NCBI GenBank assembly: GCA_964626885.1
Contig: CAZVJA010000008.1
Coordinates: forward strand, 1-56,665
Length of the DNA stretch: 56,665 bases
Origin: CAZVJA01 sp964626885
GTDB taxonomy: Bacteria > Planctomycetota > Planctomycetia > Planctomycetales > Planctomycetaceae
Direction of reading: 5' to 3'
The notes under the pieces are model-generated. The model saw only the letters and a list, made by a program, of their open reading frames with translations. It had not been told where the DNA came from and searched no databases. Below, piece by piece: positions 1 through 8,300 of the stretch. Made by a program: the position numbers and the translations under genes. How positions within the stretch are numbered: position 1 is the stretch's first letter; the number at the start of each line of letters is the position of its first letter.

Positions 1-334
1 CGCGTAATCGCAACGCGTTATGCTTTCAGGTGGGCCACTCCGCGAACGCGGATGTCCCCCCGAACGCGATTCTCCATTAACTCCGACACCGTCATACAGA
101 AAGCCCTGCCTCGCTCCCTCTCATGTGCTCACTTGTCATCATCGTGCGCATCCTCCGCGGCTACATAATGCCGCTGCGGTTGACCAGACAACCCGATGAA
201 GAAATGCCGAAATTGGCATGTGGAACGTCGAATCTTCGAAAGTTGTTCCCAAAATCGAGACTTCCCAATTCGAGGTTTCCATTCTGCCGGGTCAACGCTG
301 GCCCGTTTGATTCCCGTGTGGTATACGAGAACGG
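1..334. other. Left-edge stretch with no gene
   Basis: No convincing coding sequence is visible before the LarA-family start. One frame opens at 123, but it runs out of frame into the next gene and its translation resembles no family. A short inverted repeat (ATGCC/GGCAT around 204-219) is present. I could not define a promoter with two good boxes. The stretch probably holds the 5' regulatory region of the downstream gene. Confidence 0.5.
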
Positions 335-1579
335 ATGCCCGAATCTCTACCCGTCCTCGATGAGGCTGCCGTCCGCGAGTGGTTTGCGCGGAACGTGTCC
401 TCCGGTGATTTTCGCGGCCGGCGCGTACTCGTCATCGTCCCGGATGCCACTCGCACCGCCCCGCTCCCCCTCCTGTTCGACGCGCTCTGCCGACATCTGC
501 AAGGGGTTGCTGCGCAACTCGACGTGTTGATCGCGCTCGGGACTCATCCGCCAATGTCGGATGAGCAGATCGCGCGGCTGCTGGGTCTTGCAGCGGACCT
601 GAAACATCCGTCATTCCCATCACTGAGAATCTTCAATCACGAATGGGACCGAGCCGAGCGCCTGACGATACTTGGGACGCTGACTCGACAGGAAACCGCG
701 GAGATTTCCGATGGTCTGCTTTCGCTCGATGTCCCGGTCTCGATCAATGCTCTCGTGCGCGATTATGACACGCTGCTGGTGCTGGGTCCGGTCTTTCCAC
801 ACGAAGTGGTCGGCTTCTCTGGTGGAAATAAGTATTTCTTCCCAGGCATCGCCGGACCGGATCTCCTCAATTTCTTTCACTGGCTCGGCGCGCTCATCAC
901 CAATGTCGGCATCATCGGTGTCAAGCAGACTCCGGTCAGACGAGTGGTTGATCGTGCGGCCACGATGATCCCCGCCGCGCGGCGCTGCATCTCATTCGTC
1001 GTTCGCGGTGATGCACAACCGTATGGACTGTTCTACGGCACTCCCGAAGAGGCATGGGACCAGGCGGCGAATCTTTCGGAGCGGGTGCATATAGAACGCA
1101 AACCTCGTCCCTTTCGGCAGGTACTCTCCTGCGCGCCGCCGATGTACGATGAACTTTGGGTTGCCGGCAAGTGCATGTACAAGCTCGAGCCGGTCGTGGC
1201 GGACGGGGGTGACTTGATCATCTATGCACCGCATCTGCACGAGATTTCCATCACGCATGGTCGGCTGATTGAGCAGGTCGGGTACCATGTCCGTGATTAT
1301 TTCACGAAACAATGGGATCAGTTCCGCGAAATTCCTTGGGGGGTACTCGCCCATTCGACGCACGTTCGCGGTACGGGTACATTCGAGCATGGCATCGAGA
1401 AGCCACGGGTGCAGGTGACTCTTGCCACCGGAATACCGGAAGAGACCTGCCGGCGGATCAACCTCGGGTATCGCGATCCGGCGTCGATCGATGTTGAGTC
1501 ATTCGCCGACCGGGAAGACGAAGGGATTCTGCTCGTTCGCAAGGCGGGGGAAATGTTGTATCGATTGGTTGAGAGTTGA
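335..1579 (+). CDS. LarA-family nickel-pincer racemase/epimerase (DUF2088)
   Basis: A 414-residue protein of the lactate racemase family, cytoplasmic enzymes that racemise or epimerise 2-hydroxy acids through a nickel-pincer nucleotide. The N-terminal PDATR motif gives D37 and R40, and GTH gives H71. The block H156-x9-K166 in PHEVVGFSGGNK, followed by H182, reproduces the spacing of H174, K184 and H200 in Lactobacillus plantarum LarA. There the Lys carries the cofactor and the last His binds nickel. All key residues are therefore present and the protein is probably active, but its substrate cannot be read from the sequence because the family includes many hydroxy-acid racemases. The cofactor makers LarB, LarC and LarE are not in the window. 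hisN follows 37 bases downstream on the same strand, so cotranscription is likely. Confidence 0.85.
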   Translation: MPESLPVLDEAAVREWFARNVSSGDFRGRRVLVIVPDATRTAPLPLLFDALCRHLQGVAAQLDVLIALGTHPPMSDEQIARLLGLAADLKHPSFPSLRIFNHEWDRAERLTILGTLTRQETAEISDGLLSLDVPVSINALVRDYDTLLVLGPVFPHEVVGFSGGNKYFFPGIAGPDLLNFFHWLGALITNVGIIGVKQTPVRRVVDRAATMIPAARRCISFVVRGDAQPYGLFYGTPEEAWDQAANLSERVHIERKPRPFRQVLSCAPPMYDELWVAGKCMYKLEPVVADGGDLIIYAPHLHEISITHGRLIEQVGYHVRDYFTKQWDQFREIPWGVLAHSTHVRGTGTFEHGIEKPRVQVTLATGIPEETCRRINLGYRDPASIDVESFADREDEGILLVRKAGEMLYRLVES

Positions 1580-1616
1580 TGGTCAGAAGTGACTGTATGG
1601 AAGATATGGCGAACGA

Positions 1617-2435
1617 ATGAGCAACGCCCTGCAAGCAGAGATTGATGCCCGTCTGAAGTTCGCTCTTCAAGCGGCGATTGACGCATCAGATTTCATTTTG
1701 CGATTTTACCAGGCCGACGATCTCGCGGTCGAGGTGAAGCGCGACAGTTCCCCCGTCACGGAAGCAGACCGCGGGGCCGAACAACTGCTGCGTGAGCGTA
1801 TTGCGAAGTCATTTCCGGCGGATGGCATTCTCGGCGAGGAATTCGGCGAAGAGCCGTCAGCGAACGGTTTTCGCTGGATTCTCGATCCGGTCGACGGCAC
1901 AAAATCGTTCATTCACGGCGTCCCGTTGTTCGGCACGTTGATCGGGCTCGAGCACGAGGGACGCTGCGTCGCGGGAGTCTGCCGTTTCCCCGCGCTCGAT
2001 GAAGTCGTCTACGCCGCCTTGGGAACCGGCGCGTGGTGGCGAATGGGAAATGCCAAGCCGCGACCGGCTCGCATTTCATCCGTCGACAAGCTGGCGGATG
2101 CCCTCTTCTGTATCACGACGATCGCCGGTTGGGAACGTATCGGCCGGAAAGACGCCTTTGATGCTCTCTGTGCCAAAGCGAAACTGACCCGTGGCTGGGG
2201 AGACTGCTACGGCCACGTACTCGTCGCGACCGGCCGAGCCGACGTGATGGTTGACCCGCTGATGAACCCCTGGGATGCCGCTGCTCTTGTTCCCATCATG
2301 CAGGAAGCGGGGGGACATTTCGTTGATTGGAACGGCGAAGTGACCATTCACACAGGCAATGGCGTCTCCGTCAACGCAGCGCTCAAGAACGCCGTGCTCG
2401 AAATTCTGAAACCGGCGTCGAACGAGAAGAAGTAA
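1617..2435 (+). CDS. hisN: Inositol monophosphatase-family phosphatase, HisN-like
   Basis: A 272-residue Mg-dependent phosphatase of the inositol monophosphatase family. The metal-site motifs appear in order: GEE in the ILGEEFGEE segment, DPVDGTKSF, and the C-terminal WDAAAL. The DPVDGTKSFIHGVPLFGTLI wording is closest to histidinol-phosphatase HisN, which removes phosphate from L-histidinol phosphate in the penultimate part of histidine synthesis. No other his gene is nearby, so 3'(2'),5'-bisphosphate nucleotidase or inositol phosphatase activity cannot be excluded. The length is normal for the family and the start is an ATG. It follows the LarA-family gene closely and precedes an intergenic inverted repeat. 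Confidence 0.8.
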   Translation: MSNALQAEIDARLKFALQAAIDASDFILRFYQADDLAVEVKRDSSPVTEADRGAEQLLRERIAKSFPADGILGEEFGEEPSANGFRWILDPVDGTKSFIHGVPLFGTLIGLEHEGRCVAGVCRFPALDEVVYAALGTGAWWRMGNAKPRPARISSVDKLADALFCITTIAGWERIGRKDAFDALCAKAKLTRGWGDCYGHVLVATGRADVMVDPLMNPWDAAALVPIMQEAGGHFVDWNGEVTIHTGNGVSVNAALKNAVLEILKPASNEKK

Positions 2436-2442
2436 GAAAGGA

Positions 2443-2545
2443 AATAAGGAATCCAAGAAACCAGCAAATGAGGAACGGGAAACCGTCAGCGATTCTGACC
2501 AAATTCTTTTCCAGGTTCTTCTCCTGCATTGCTGGGTTCCTTATT
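2443..2545. repeat. Intergenic inverted repeat between hisN and the PQQ-propeller gene
   Basis: The arm AATAAGGAATCCA (2443-2455) pairs with TGGGTTCCTTATT (2533-2545) over 13 positions, allowing one U-G pair. A smaller hairpin, GTCAG-CGATT-CTGAC, lies inside the loop. No T-run follows, so it is not a classical terminator. It could be a transcript-processing structure or a copy of a dispersed intergenic repeat. Confidence 0.55.
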
Positions 2546-2577
2546 ATCTACTTCCCATCTACCAACGGAGCATCCCC

Positions 2578-4401
2578 ATGTCCGACTCGGCGATAACCGA
2601 TATTGACACACCGATCGATGACGTGCCGATTGAGTCGTTCTTCCAGTCATGGAAAATAGCTCCCCCGACTGCGAAGCTACGATTGATCGCCGCGATCATC
2701 GCCACGCTCACGCTGCTCCCGTATGCCTGGGGACGCACGTTTCTGTTTCTGATGATGGCTCGCCGCGCGGAACTCGTATACGCAGGACTGGTGGTCGGCG
2801 GCATCGCCCTGATCGTCGCACTCACGTTTCATCTTTCGAAGAAGTTTCCCGCGCGGAATACCGCTCTCATTGTCGGCGTGACAGTCGCTCTTCTTTGGAC
2901 ACTCGCTCTCAGCGGACTCATTGTACTCCGAGCCGGGACGATCATTTCCCCCTATCTGGTCGCGGCGGCGTTCGTTCCCGCGACATCCTGGCTGGTCTGG
3001 TCGGCCTGGATGTTCTTCACACCGATTCGCTGGCGGACCCGCCTCGGTGTGCTCGCCCTGGCTCTATTGGCGGTTGTTCCCTTCATGGCGCTGTTCCGCG
3101 TCGACGGCCTGACCGGCGCGGCGCAGGTCGATTTCAACTATCGAAACGCCCCACAGCGCGGAGGCGCGGAACTCTTCACCTCAACGACGACTGCGCAGAA
3201 GGCGATCGACATCACTTCCAACGGCATCGACGAGTTCACGCAGTTCGGCGGCCCGAACCGCAATGCCATTCTCGCCGGTCCGAAACTGCCGCACGACTGG
3301 AACAATAAACCTTGGACCGCCCGCTGGAAGATTACCTTGGGCGAGGGATGGAGTGGATTCGCGGTCATCGGCCAGGCGGCGATCACCCAGGAGCAACGGG
3401 GCGATCACGAATGCGTCGTCTGTTATGAGCTTACGACCGGGAAGGAAGCTTGGGTGCATGCCGACGATTCGCGATACGAGAGCGTGATGGGAGGGAACGG
3501 TCCGCGCGGCACTCCGACCATCGCCGACGGATTCGTCTACACCATCGGAGCGAAAGGGGTGCTGAACTGCCTTAAAGCAGCGACCGGTGAGAAAGTTTGG
3601 CGGAAGAATATCCAGGAGGACCACAACGCCGCACCCATCTATCACGGGGTGTGCGGCTCGCCATTGATCGATGGCGATTTGGTGATCGTCTGCCCCACCG
3701 GTTCCGATGGCCGATCACTCGCTGCTTACGACCGGCACGACGGGCGGCTTGTCTGGTCGAAAGGAAACGCACGGGCGTCGTACAGCTCGCCGATGATCGC
3801 AAATGTCGCTGGAGTCCCGCAGATTCTGTTGTTCAATTCCGACGGGTTGACTGCGCACCACCTGGAAACCGGCGACGTCCTCTGGCAGTTCCCCTGTCGG
3901 AACAGTGAGGGAATCGCCGCGTCACAGCCGGTGCTGATCCCCGGCAAGCCGGACCAGATTCTCGTCACCGCAGGCTACGGCAAGGGATGCACATTGATCC
4001 GCGCGCGGCAAAATTCTAACGGATCGTGGGCAGAACCGGAGCAGCTATGGGACGCGCGGACGATGAAGACGAAATTCACCACCGCCGTCGCGAGCAACGA
4101 TTTCGTCTATGGGCTTGATGACGGCATTCTGCAGTGCATCACCCTGAAAGACGGTTCCTCGAAATGGAAGAAAGGACGCTACGGCCACGGGCAGCTGCTG
4201 CTGGTGAACGACCTGCTGCTGATACAGGCGGAAGGGGGAGACGTGGCGCTCGTCGAGGCGAACCCCGAGAAATTTGTGGAACTGGACCGCCGGCCGGTGT
4301 TGAGCGGCAAAACCTGGAACAACCCGACGCTGGCCGGCCGCTACTTCCTCACCCGCAACGACCACGAAGCGGCGTGCTACGAATTGCCGCTAGTAGACTG
4401 A
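2578..4401 (+). CDS. Membrane-anchored PQQ-type beta-propeller protein
   Basis: A 607-residue protein in two parts. Residues about 30-175 hold roughly five hydrophobic segments, for example around LRLIAAIIATLTLLPYAWG and GLVVGGIALIVALTF. The remaining 400 or more residues form a PQQ-like (quinoprotein/BamB-type) beta-propeller, seen in repeated blade motifs such as GKEAWVH, GTPTIADGFVYTIGAKGVLNCL, ATGEKVWRKN and GDVLWQFP. The propeller should face the periplasm. Proteins of this design are common in planctomycetes, often without demonstrated quinone binding, and may act as protein-interaction scaffolds. I see no dehydrogenase active-site Asp or heme CxxCH motif, so enzyme activity is doubtful. 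It sits after an intergenic repeat, 142 bases from hisN. Confidence 0.8.
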   Translation: MSDSAITDIDTPIDDVPIESFFQSWKIAPPTAKLRLIAAIIATLTLLPYAWGRTFLFLMMARRAELVYAGLVVGGIALIVALTFHLSKKFPARNTALIVGVTVALLWTLALSGLIVLRAGTIISPYLVAAAFVPATSWLVWSAWMFFTPIRWRTRLGVLALALLAVVPFMALFRVDGLTGAAQVDFNYRNAPQRGGAELFTSTTTAQKAIDITSNGIDEFTQFGGPNRNAILAGPKLPHDWNNKPWTARWKITLGEGWSGFAVIGQAAITQEQRGDHECVVCYELTTGKEAWVHADDSRYESVMGGNGPRGTPTIADGFVYTIGAKGVLNCLKAATGEKVWRKNIQEDHNAAPIYHGVCGSPLIDGDLVIVCPTGSDGRSLAAYDRHDGRLVWSKGNARASYSSPMIANVAGVPQILLFNSDGLTAHHLETGDVLWQFPCRNSEGIAASQPVLIPGKPDQILVTAGYGKGCTLIRARQNSNGSWAEPEQLWDARTMKTKFTTAVASNDFVYGLDDGILQCITLKDGSSKWKKGRYGHGQLLLVNDLLLIQAEGGDVALVEANPEKFVELDRRPVLSGKTWNNPTLAGRYFLTRNDHEAACYELPLVD

Positions 4402-4517
4402 AATTCGGTGACGGAACGAGCTGATCTCGCGCTTTCCCCCCCAGTTACGAACCGCGATTGCCCCGATTCTAAGTCTGTTGTACAGTTCGCCCCGCGCGGA
4501 CCGACCGCATGACTCTG

Positions 4518-4538
4518 GCTGCCGATTGGATCGGCAGC
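4518..4538. other. Perfect 9-bp stem-loop
   Basis: GCTGCCGAT at 4518-4526, a TGG loop, and ATCGGCAGC at 4530-4538 make a perfect 9-bp stem. It lies 117 bases after the propeller gene and 74 bases before the next start. No U-tract follows, so it is either a rho-independent-like stop of low quality or an operator/leader structure. Confidence 0.5.
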
Positions 4539-4611
4539 AGAGCGCGGATCGATGAGCCAGGCGCACCGCGGAACATAGTGCTTGGCGCGTCTCAAGGATG
4601 AGGATCGCAGT

Positions 4612-5325
4612 ATGGCGGGATATCGCACGCACATCAGTGTCAGCGGAGCACTGGGGATCGCCTACGGCTCGGCGGCTGCGTATTTTTTCCAGGGGACATT
4701 CACCCCTGTTCAAGGGGCGCTCGCCGGAGTGCTAACCTGGGTGGCGGGGATGCTGCCGGATGTCGACTCCGACTCGGGCAAGCCGGTGCGCGAAGTGTTC
4801 AGCTTGCTGGCGGCGGTGACCCCCTTCGCGATGATGGGGCACCTGCTGGAATGGGGGGGCAATCACGAAGGGGCGATGCTGCTGGCGGTTTGCGTCTATG
4901 CGGCAATTCGTTACGGAGGGTCGGCGCTGTTGAGCCGACTGTCGGTGCATCGGGGAATGTTCCACAGCATCCCGGCCATGCTGATCGCCGCGGAACTGGC
5001 ATTCCTGGGATACAAGAGTGATTCAAACCTCATCAAGCTGTTGATGGCTGGGGGCGTGGCGATCGGGTTCTTCTCGCATCTGCTCCTGGACGAGATCTAC
5101 GCCGTCGAATGGTCCGGAGTGCGAATTCGGCTCAACAAATTCGCGGGAAGCGCCATCAAGCTAGCGGGAAATCGACACATTCCCAACGTCTTCACCTATT
5201 CGTTGTTGATGGTGATGACTTACGCGGCGCTCGTGCAATCGGGGTTGGTTCAGGAGCCGTCACTTCGCGGTGACGCTCCGCACATGCTCCGCCAAGCTGA
5301 AGAGCATACACCGACGATCCGTTAG
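4612..5325 (+). CDS. Membrane metal-dependent hydrolase (YdjM/DUF457-like)
   Basis: A 237-residue integral membrane protein resembling the LexA-regulated YdjM/DUF457 family of putative membrane metal-dependent hydrolases. Conserved polar motifs lie among hydrophobic segments: YRTHISVSG at the N terminus, GMLPDVDSDSGKPVRE (acidic metal-binding cluster), HRGMFHSIP, and GFFSHLLLDEIYAV. The His and Asp clusters fit metal binding, but the reaction is unknown for most of the family. I start it at the ATG at 4612 because a GAGGA lies about 9 bases upstream. An in-frame start 30 bases earlier adds a charged leader that fits less well. It ends 16 bases from the oppositely oriented DUF4175-like gene. 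Confidence 0.75.
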   Translation: MAGYRTHISVSGALGIAYGSAAAYFFQGTFTPVQGALAGVLTWVAGMLPDVDSDSGKPVREVFSLLAAVTPFAMMGHLLEWGGNHEGAMLLAVCVYAAIRYGGSALLSRLSVHRGMFHSIPAMLIAAELAFLGYKSDSNLIKLLMAGGVAIGFFSHLLLDEIYAVEWSGVRIRLNKFAGSAIKLAGNRHIPNVFTYSLLMVMTYAALVQSGLVQEPSLRGDAPHMLRQAEEHTPTIR

Positions 5326-5341
5326 CCTGTACCTTTGCTGG

Positions 5342-8300
5342 TTATTTCGGATTGCTGGCTGAAGGTTTCTTTCCGGACGGTGTGGCGTTTTCTTGCTTCG
5401 ACAGACTGCGCGTGAAGGCTTCGTAGTATTCCCGATACTCGGCTGGTGTCGGTGTACGCCGCGGTCCGATTTCCTCCGTCGCACGCTTCTTAATCGCCTC
5501 ACCCGAACGCCGACTAGCACTCGATTTCAGATTGAGGCTTTTAAGCGTCTCCTCAAATTGCCGCTGCCGGGCACGTGCTGCCGGAGAGTCGAGATCGGTT
5601 GGCTGGAGAGAATTCTGCATTCTCTCCAGGAACTTCTTCATCTCATTCTCTGTCCATCCTAACTCATCGAGAAGTTTCTGGTCGACTTCGCCTCGTTTCA
5701 TATCGTCTCGGATTTTGCGAAGTACGAGGTTAGTCGCCTTCTTGGCCGCCTCGAGGTCCGCTTCCTGTGCCGTGCCATTCCCCTCGCCCTGACCCGTACC
5801 GGCCCCCTGCTTCCCCTGGCCGTCGTCGTTACCATCTCCTCGACCATCGCCGCGATCGGGATTATCCGACTTCTGCCCTCCACCGCCGCTCTTCCCTCCC
5901 TTTGCAGACGACTTGCCGGGTGAAGATTTTTCGGAAGGAGTTCCCTTTCCCTGACTGGAGCTTCCCTCTTTGCCTCCTTCCGCGCCCGATTGATCAGCGG
6001 AGTCGCTCGGTTTGCCCCCTTGTTTCGCCTCGCCTGGTTTTCCATTACCTTTGTCGGACGGCTTCCCTTCTCCCGGCGTGTTCGCGTCGCCGGATTTGGC
6101 ATCTCCATTTTGGGGATCGCCCGACTGCTCTTTCTGCGTTCCAGCCCCCTGCTGTTTTTGCTCAGACTTCTGCCCCTCACCAGATTTATCCCCAGGTTTT
6201 GACGATTCCTTGCCTCCCTGCTTCGGGGTCTGCTGCTGCTGGCCCTGTTTGCCATCTGGCGACGGCTCTCCGTCCTTTCCCTTTCCATCCTTTGATTTGG
6301 CATCTGGAGGTTGAGAAGGGTCGCCCTCTTTTTGATCCGATTTCGCGGCCGGCGGACCGGGGGGCTGATTCTCCGTCGGTTCCTTCCGTTCGTTCACGTC
6401 TTCGGGGACGTCTTTCGCACCACGATCGCGGCGAGCGTTCTCCAGTGTTTCGCGTGGAGCATTCTTGTCCGGATCGGCGCCGGTCTGCTGCTTTGTGTTC
6501 GGCGTGCCATTCTGCTTGTCGCCCTGTTTGTCACTTTGTTTGTCGCCGGAATTCTTTTCCGCAGCGTTCTTGTTCGGATTGTTCGGATCGGCTTTCTTCG
6601 GATTGGCTCCATCGCTCTTATTCGTTGCCGGGTTACCATCCTTCTGTCCTTGCGATGGTTCCCTATCATCCCTTGCTCCCGGCTTGCTCCCATCCTGTGG
6701 TTTGCCGTCGTTCTGTTTCCCCTCTTTGCCTGTTCCGTCTTGAGACTTCACGTCATCCTTTGCGGATTTTGAATCGGCGTTGGGATCGCCTTTCTCCTTG
6801 GCGCTTTCATTTTCGTCGCCAGCCTCTCCGTTCTTACGTTTTTCATCCGGCTTATTTTTGGCAGCGCTTTTGTTCTCGTTCTTCGTCGCAGTACCTGAGT
6901 CACCCTCGGAATTCTTTGTCGGGTCTTTCTTGGGGCTGGCCGGAGCTTCGTTATCGCTTCCGTCGGTAGTGCCGTTCTCTTTTGCCCCTTCCTTGGGCGA
7001 CTTATCGGCATCTGATCCTTCGTTCCGCGCAGCATCGTTTGCTTCTGACTTCTTTTCACGCGAATCGCCGGAATTGCCGTCGCGCTGTTGATCGTTGCCC
7101 GAAGCATCCCTCTTGTTTTGCCTTTCGTTTTCGGGACGGTCCTTCGCACCGTCCTTCCGTTCCCCTTTCCCATCCGCGCCGGATTCGGACCGCTCGTTCT
7201 TCTTCGCTTCGGCCTCTTCCTTCGACCCGTTTCCTTTCTGTTCCGGCTGCGACCCTGGCTTGCGCGGTTCCTCTTTCTGTTGATTTCCAGATCCCTCGTT
7301 GTTTTGCCCGGGCTTGCCGGCCTCATGGGATTCTTGAACATTCCGATCCTGAGCGGCCTGTTTGCCTGACTGCTTTCCGCGACCCGATTCGCCTTTCTGA
7401 CTATCCTCGCCGGATTCAGACTTCCCTTGCTCCTCGTTGTTCTGCTTGTCGTGCTCGTCTTGACTACGCTGCTTTTCCTGTTGTTCGTCTGTCCCCTTCC
7501 CCTCTTTTTGCGAACCCTCTTCGCGCAGACGTTCTTTCTGTCGATCGAGGATCTTCTGGAGCGCTTTCTGCTCGTCGGACTCTTTTTCCGGGTCTAGCTG
7601 TTCCTGCGAGCCCGGTTTCTGCTCTTCTCCCTTCTCGTCAGATCGAAGTTTCTCGCCCGCGGACTGGTCCCCATGCCCTTTCTCATTGGCCTGCTTCTGC
7701 TCATCACGCTTGACTTGCTCCCTCTCGCGTTTTTCTTGTTCGCTCGGCTCTTTACCTTTGTTCTGGGGGGCAGCCGCTTGTTCTTTGTTCTGTTCCGGCC
7801 GCTGCTTGTTGGCAGCGAGCTGATCACCTTGCTGCTTCCGTCCTTCCTGACGCGCGGACTCCTCCTGCCGCTGTTTTTCCTGTGCCAATTGCTTTTCGAT
7901 CTGTTCCTTCGAGACCGGATCGGTAATCCTAATCCGCAGCTTCGGTGTGTTCTTTCGATTCGCAATCGGCTGCTTGTTGTCCTGAGCCTCGATCCAGAAT
8001 GAGAGGACATCCCCGGCTTTCAGGTTCAGCGGAGTAAGTCGCCAGTCGAACGAACCTGAGTAGCTTTGCTCGGAACCTTCGTAGATTTCTGGCCCGATAA
8101 TCTCCTCACCACTTTTTTCAATTTGCAGCTTAAGTCGCCGCAGTTTGAAATCGGGATCGCGGGCCTCCACGACCAGCGGAACCACACCGTTGGCGGGCAT
8201 CTCGATGTCCCCCGCGGGATGCCGCATCGCGACGTCCGGCGGTGCATCAGGTCGAATTTTCACAGTGTATTGAATCGGTTCGGGATCGGTTTCTCCCGCT

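Noticed and set aside
5767..6969. Long plus-strand frame (and its neighbour 6982-7713) opposite the DUF4175-like gene
   Set aside because: They are antisense to a low-complexity coding tract. Biased codon use removes stop codons in the opposite frame, and the translations are rich in Ser, Arg, Pro and Cys with no domain.
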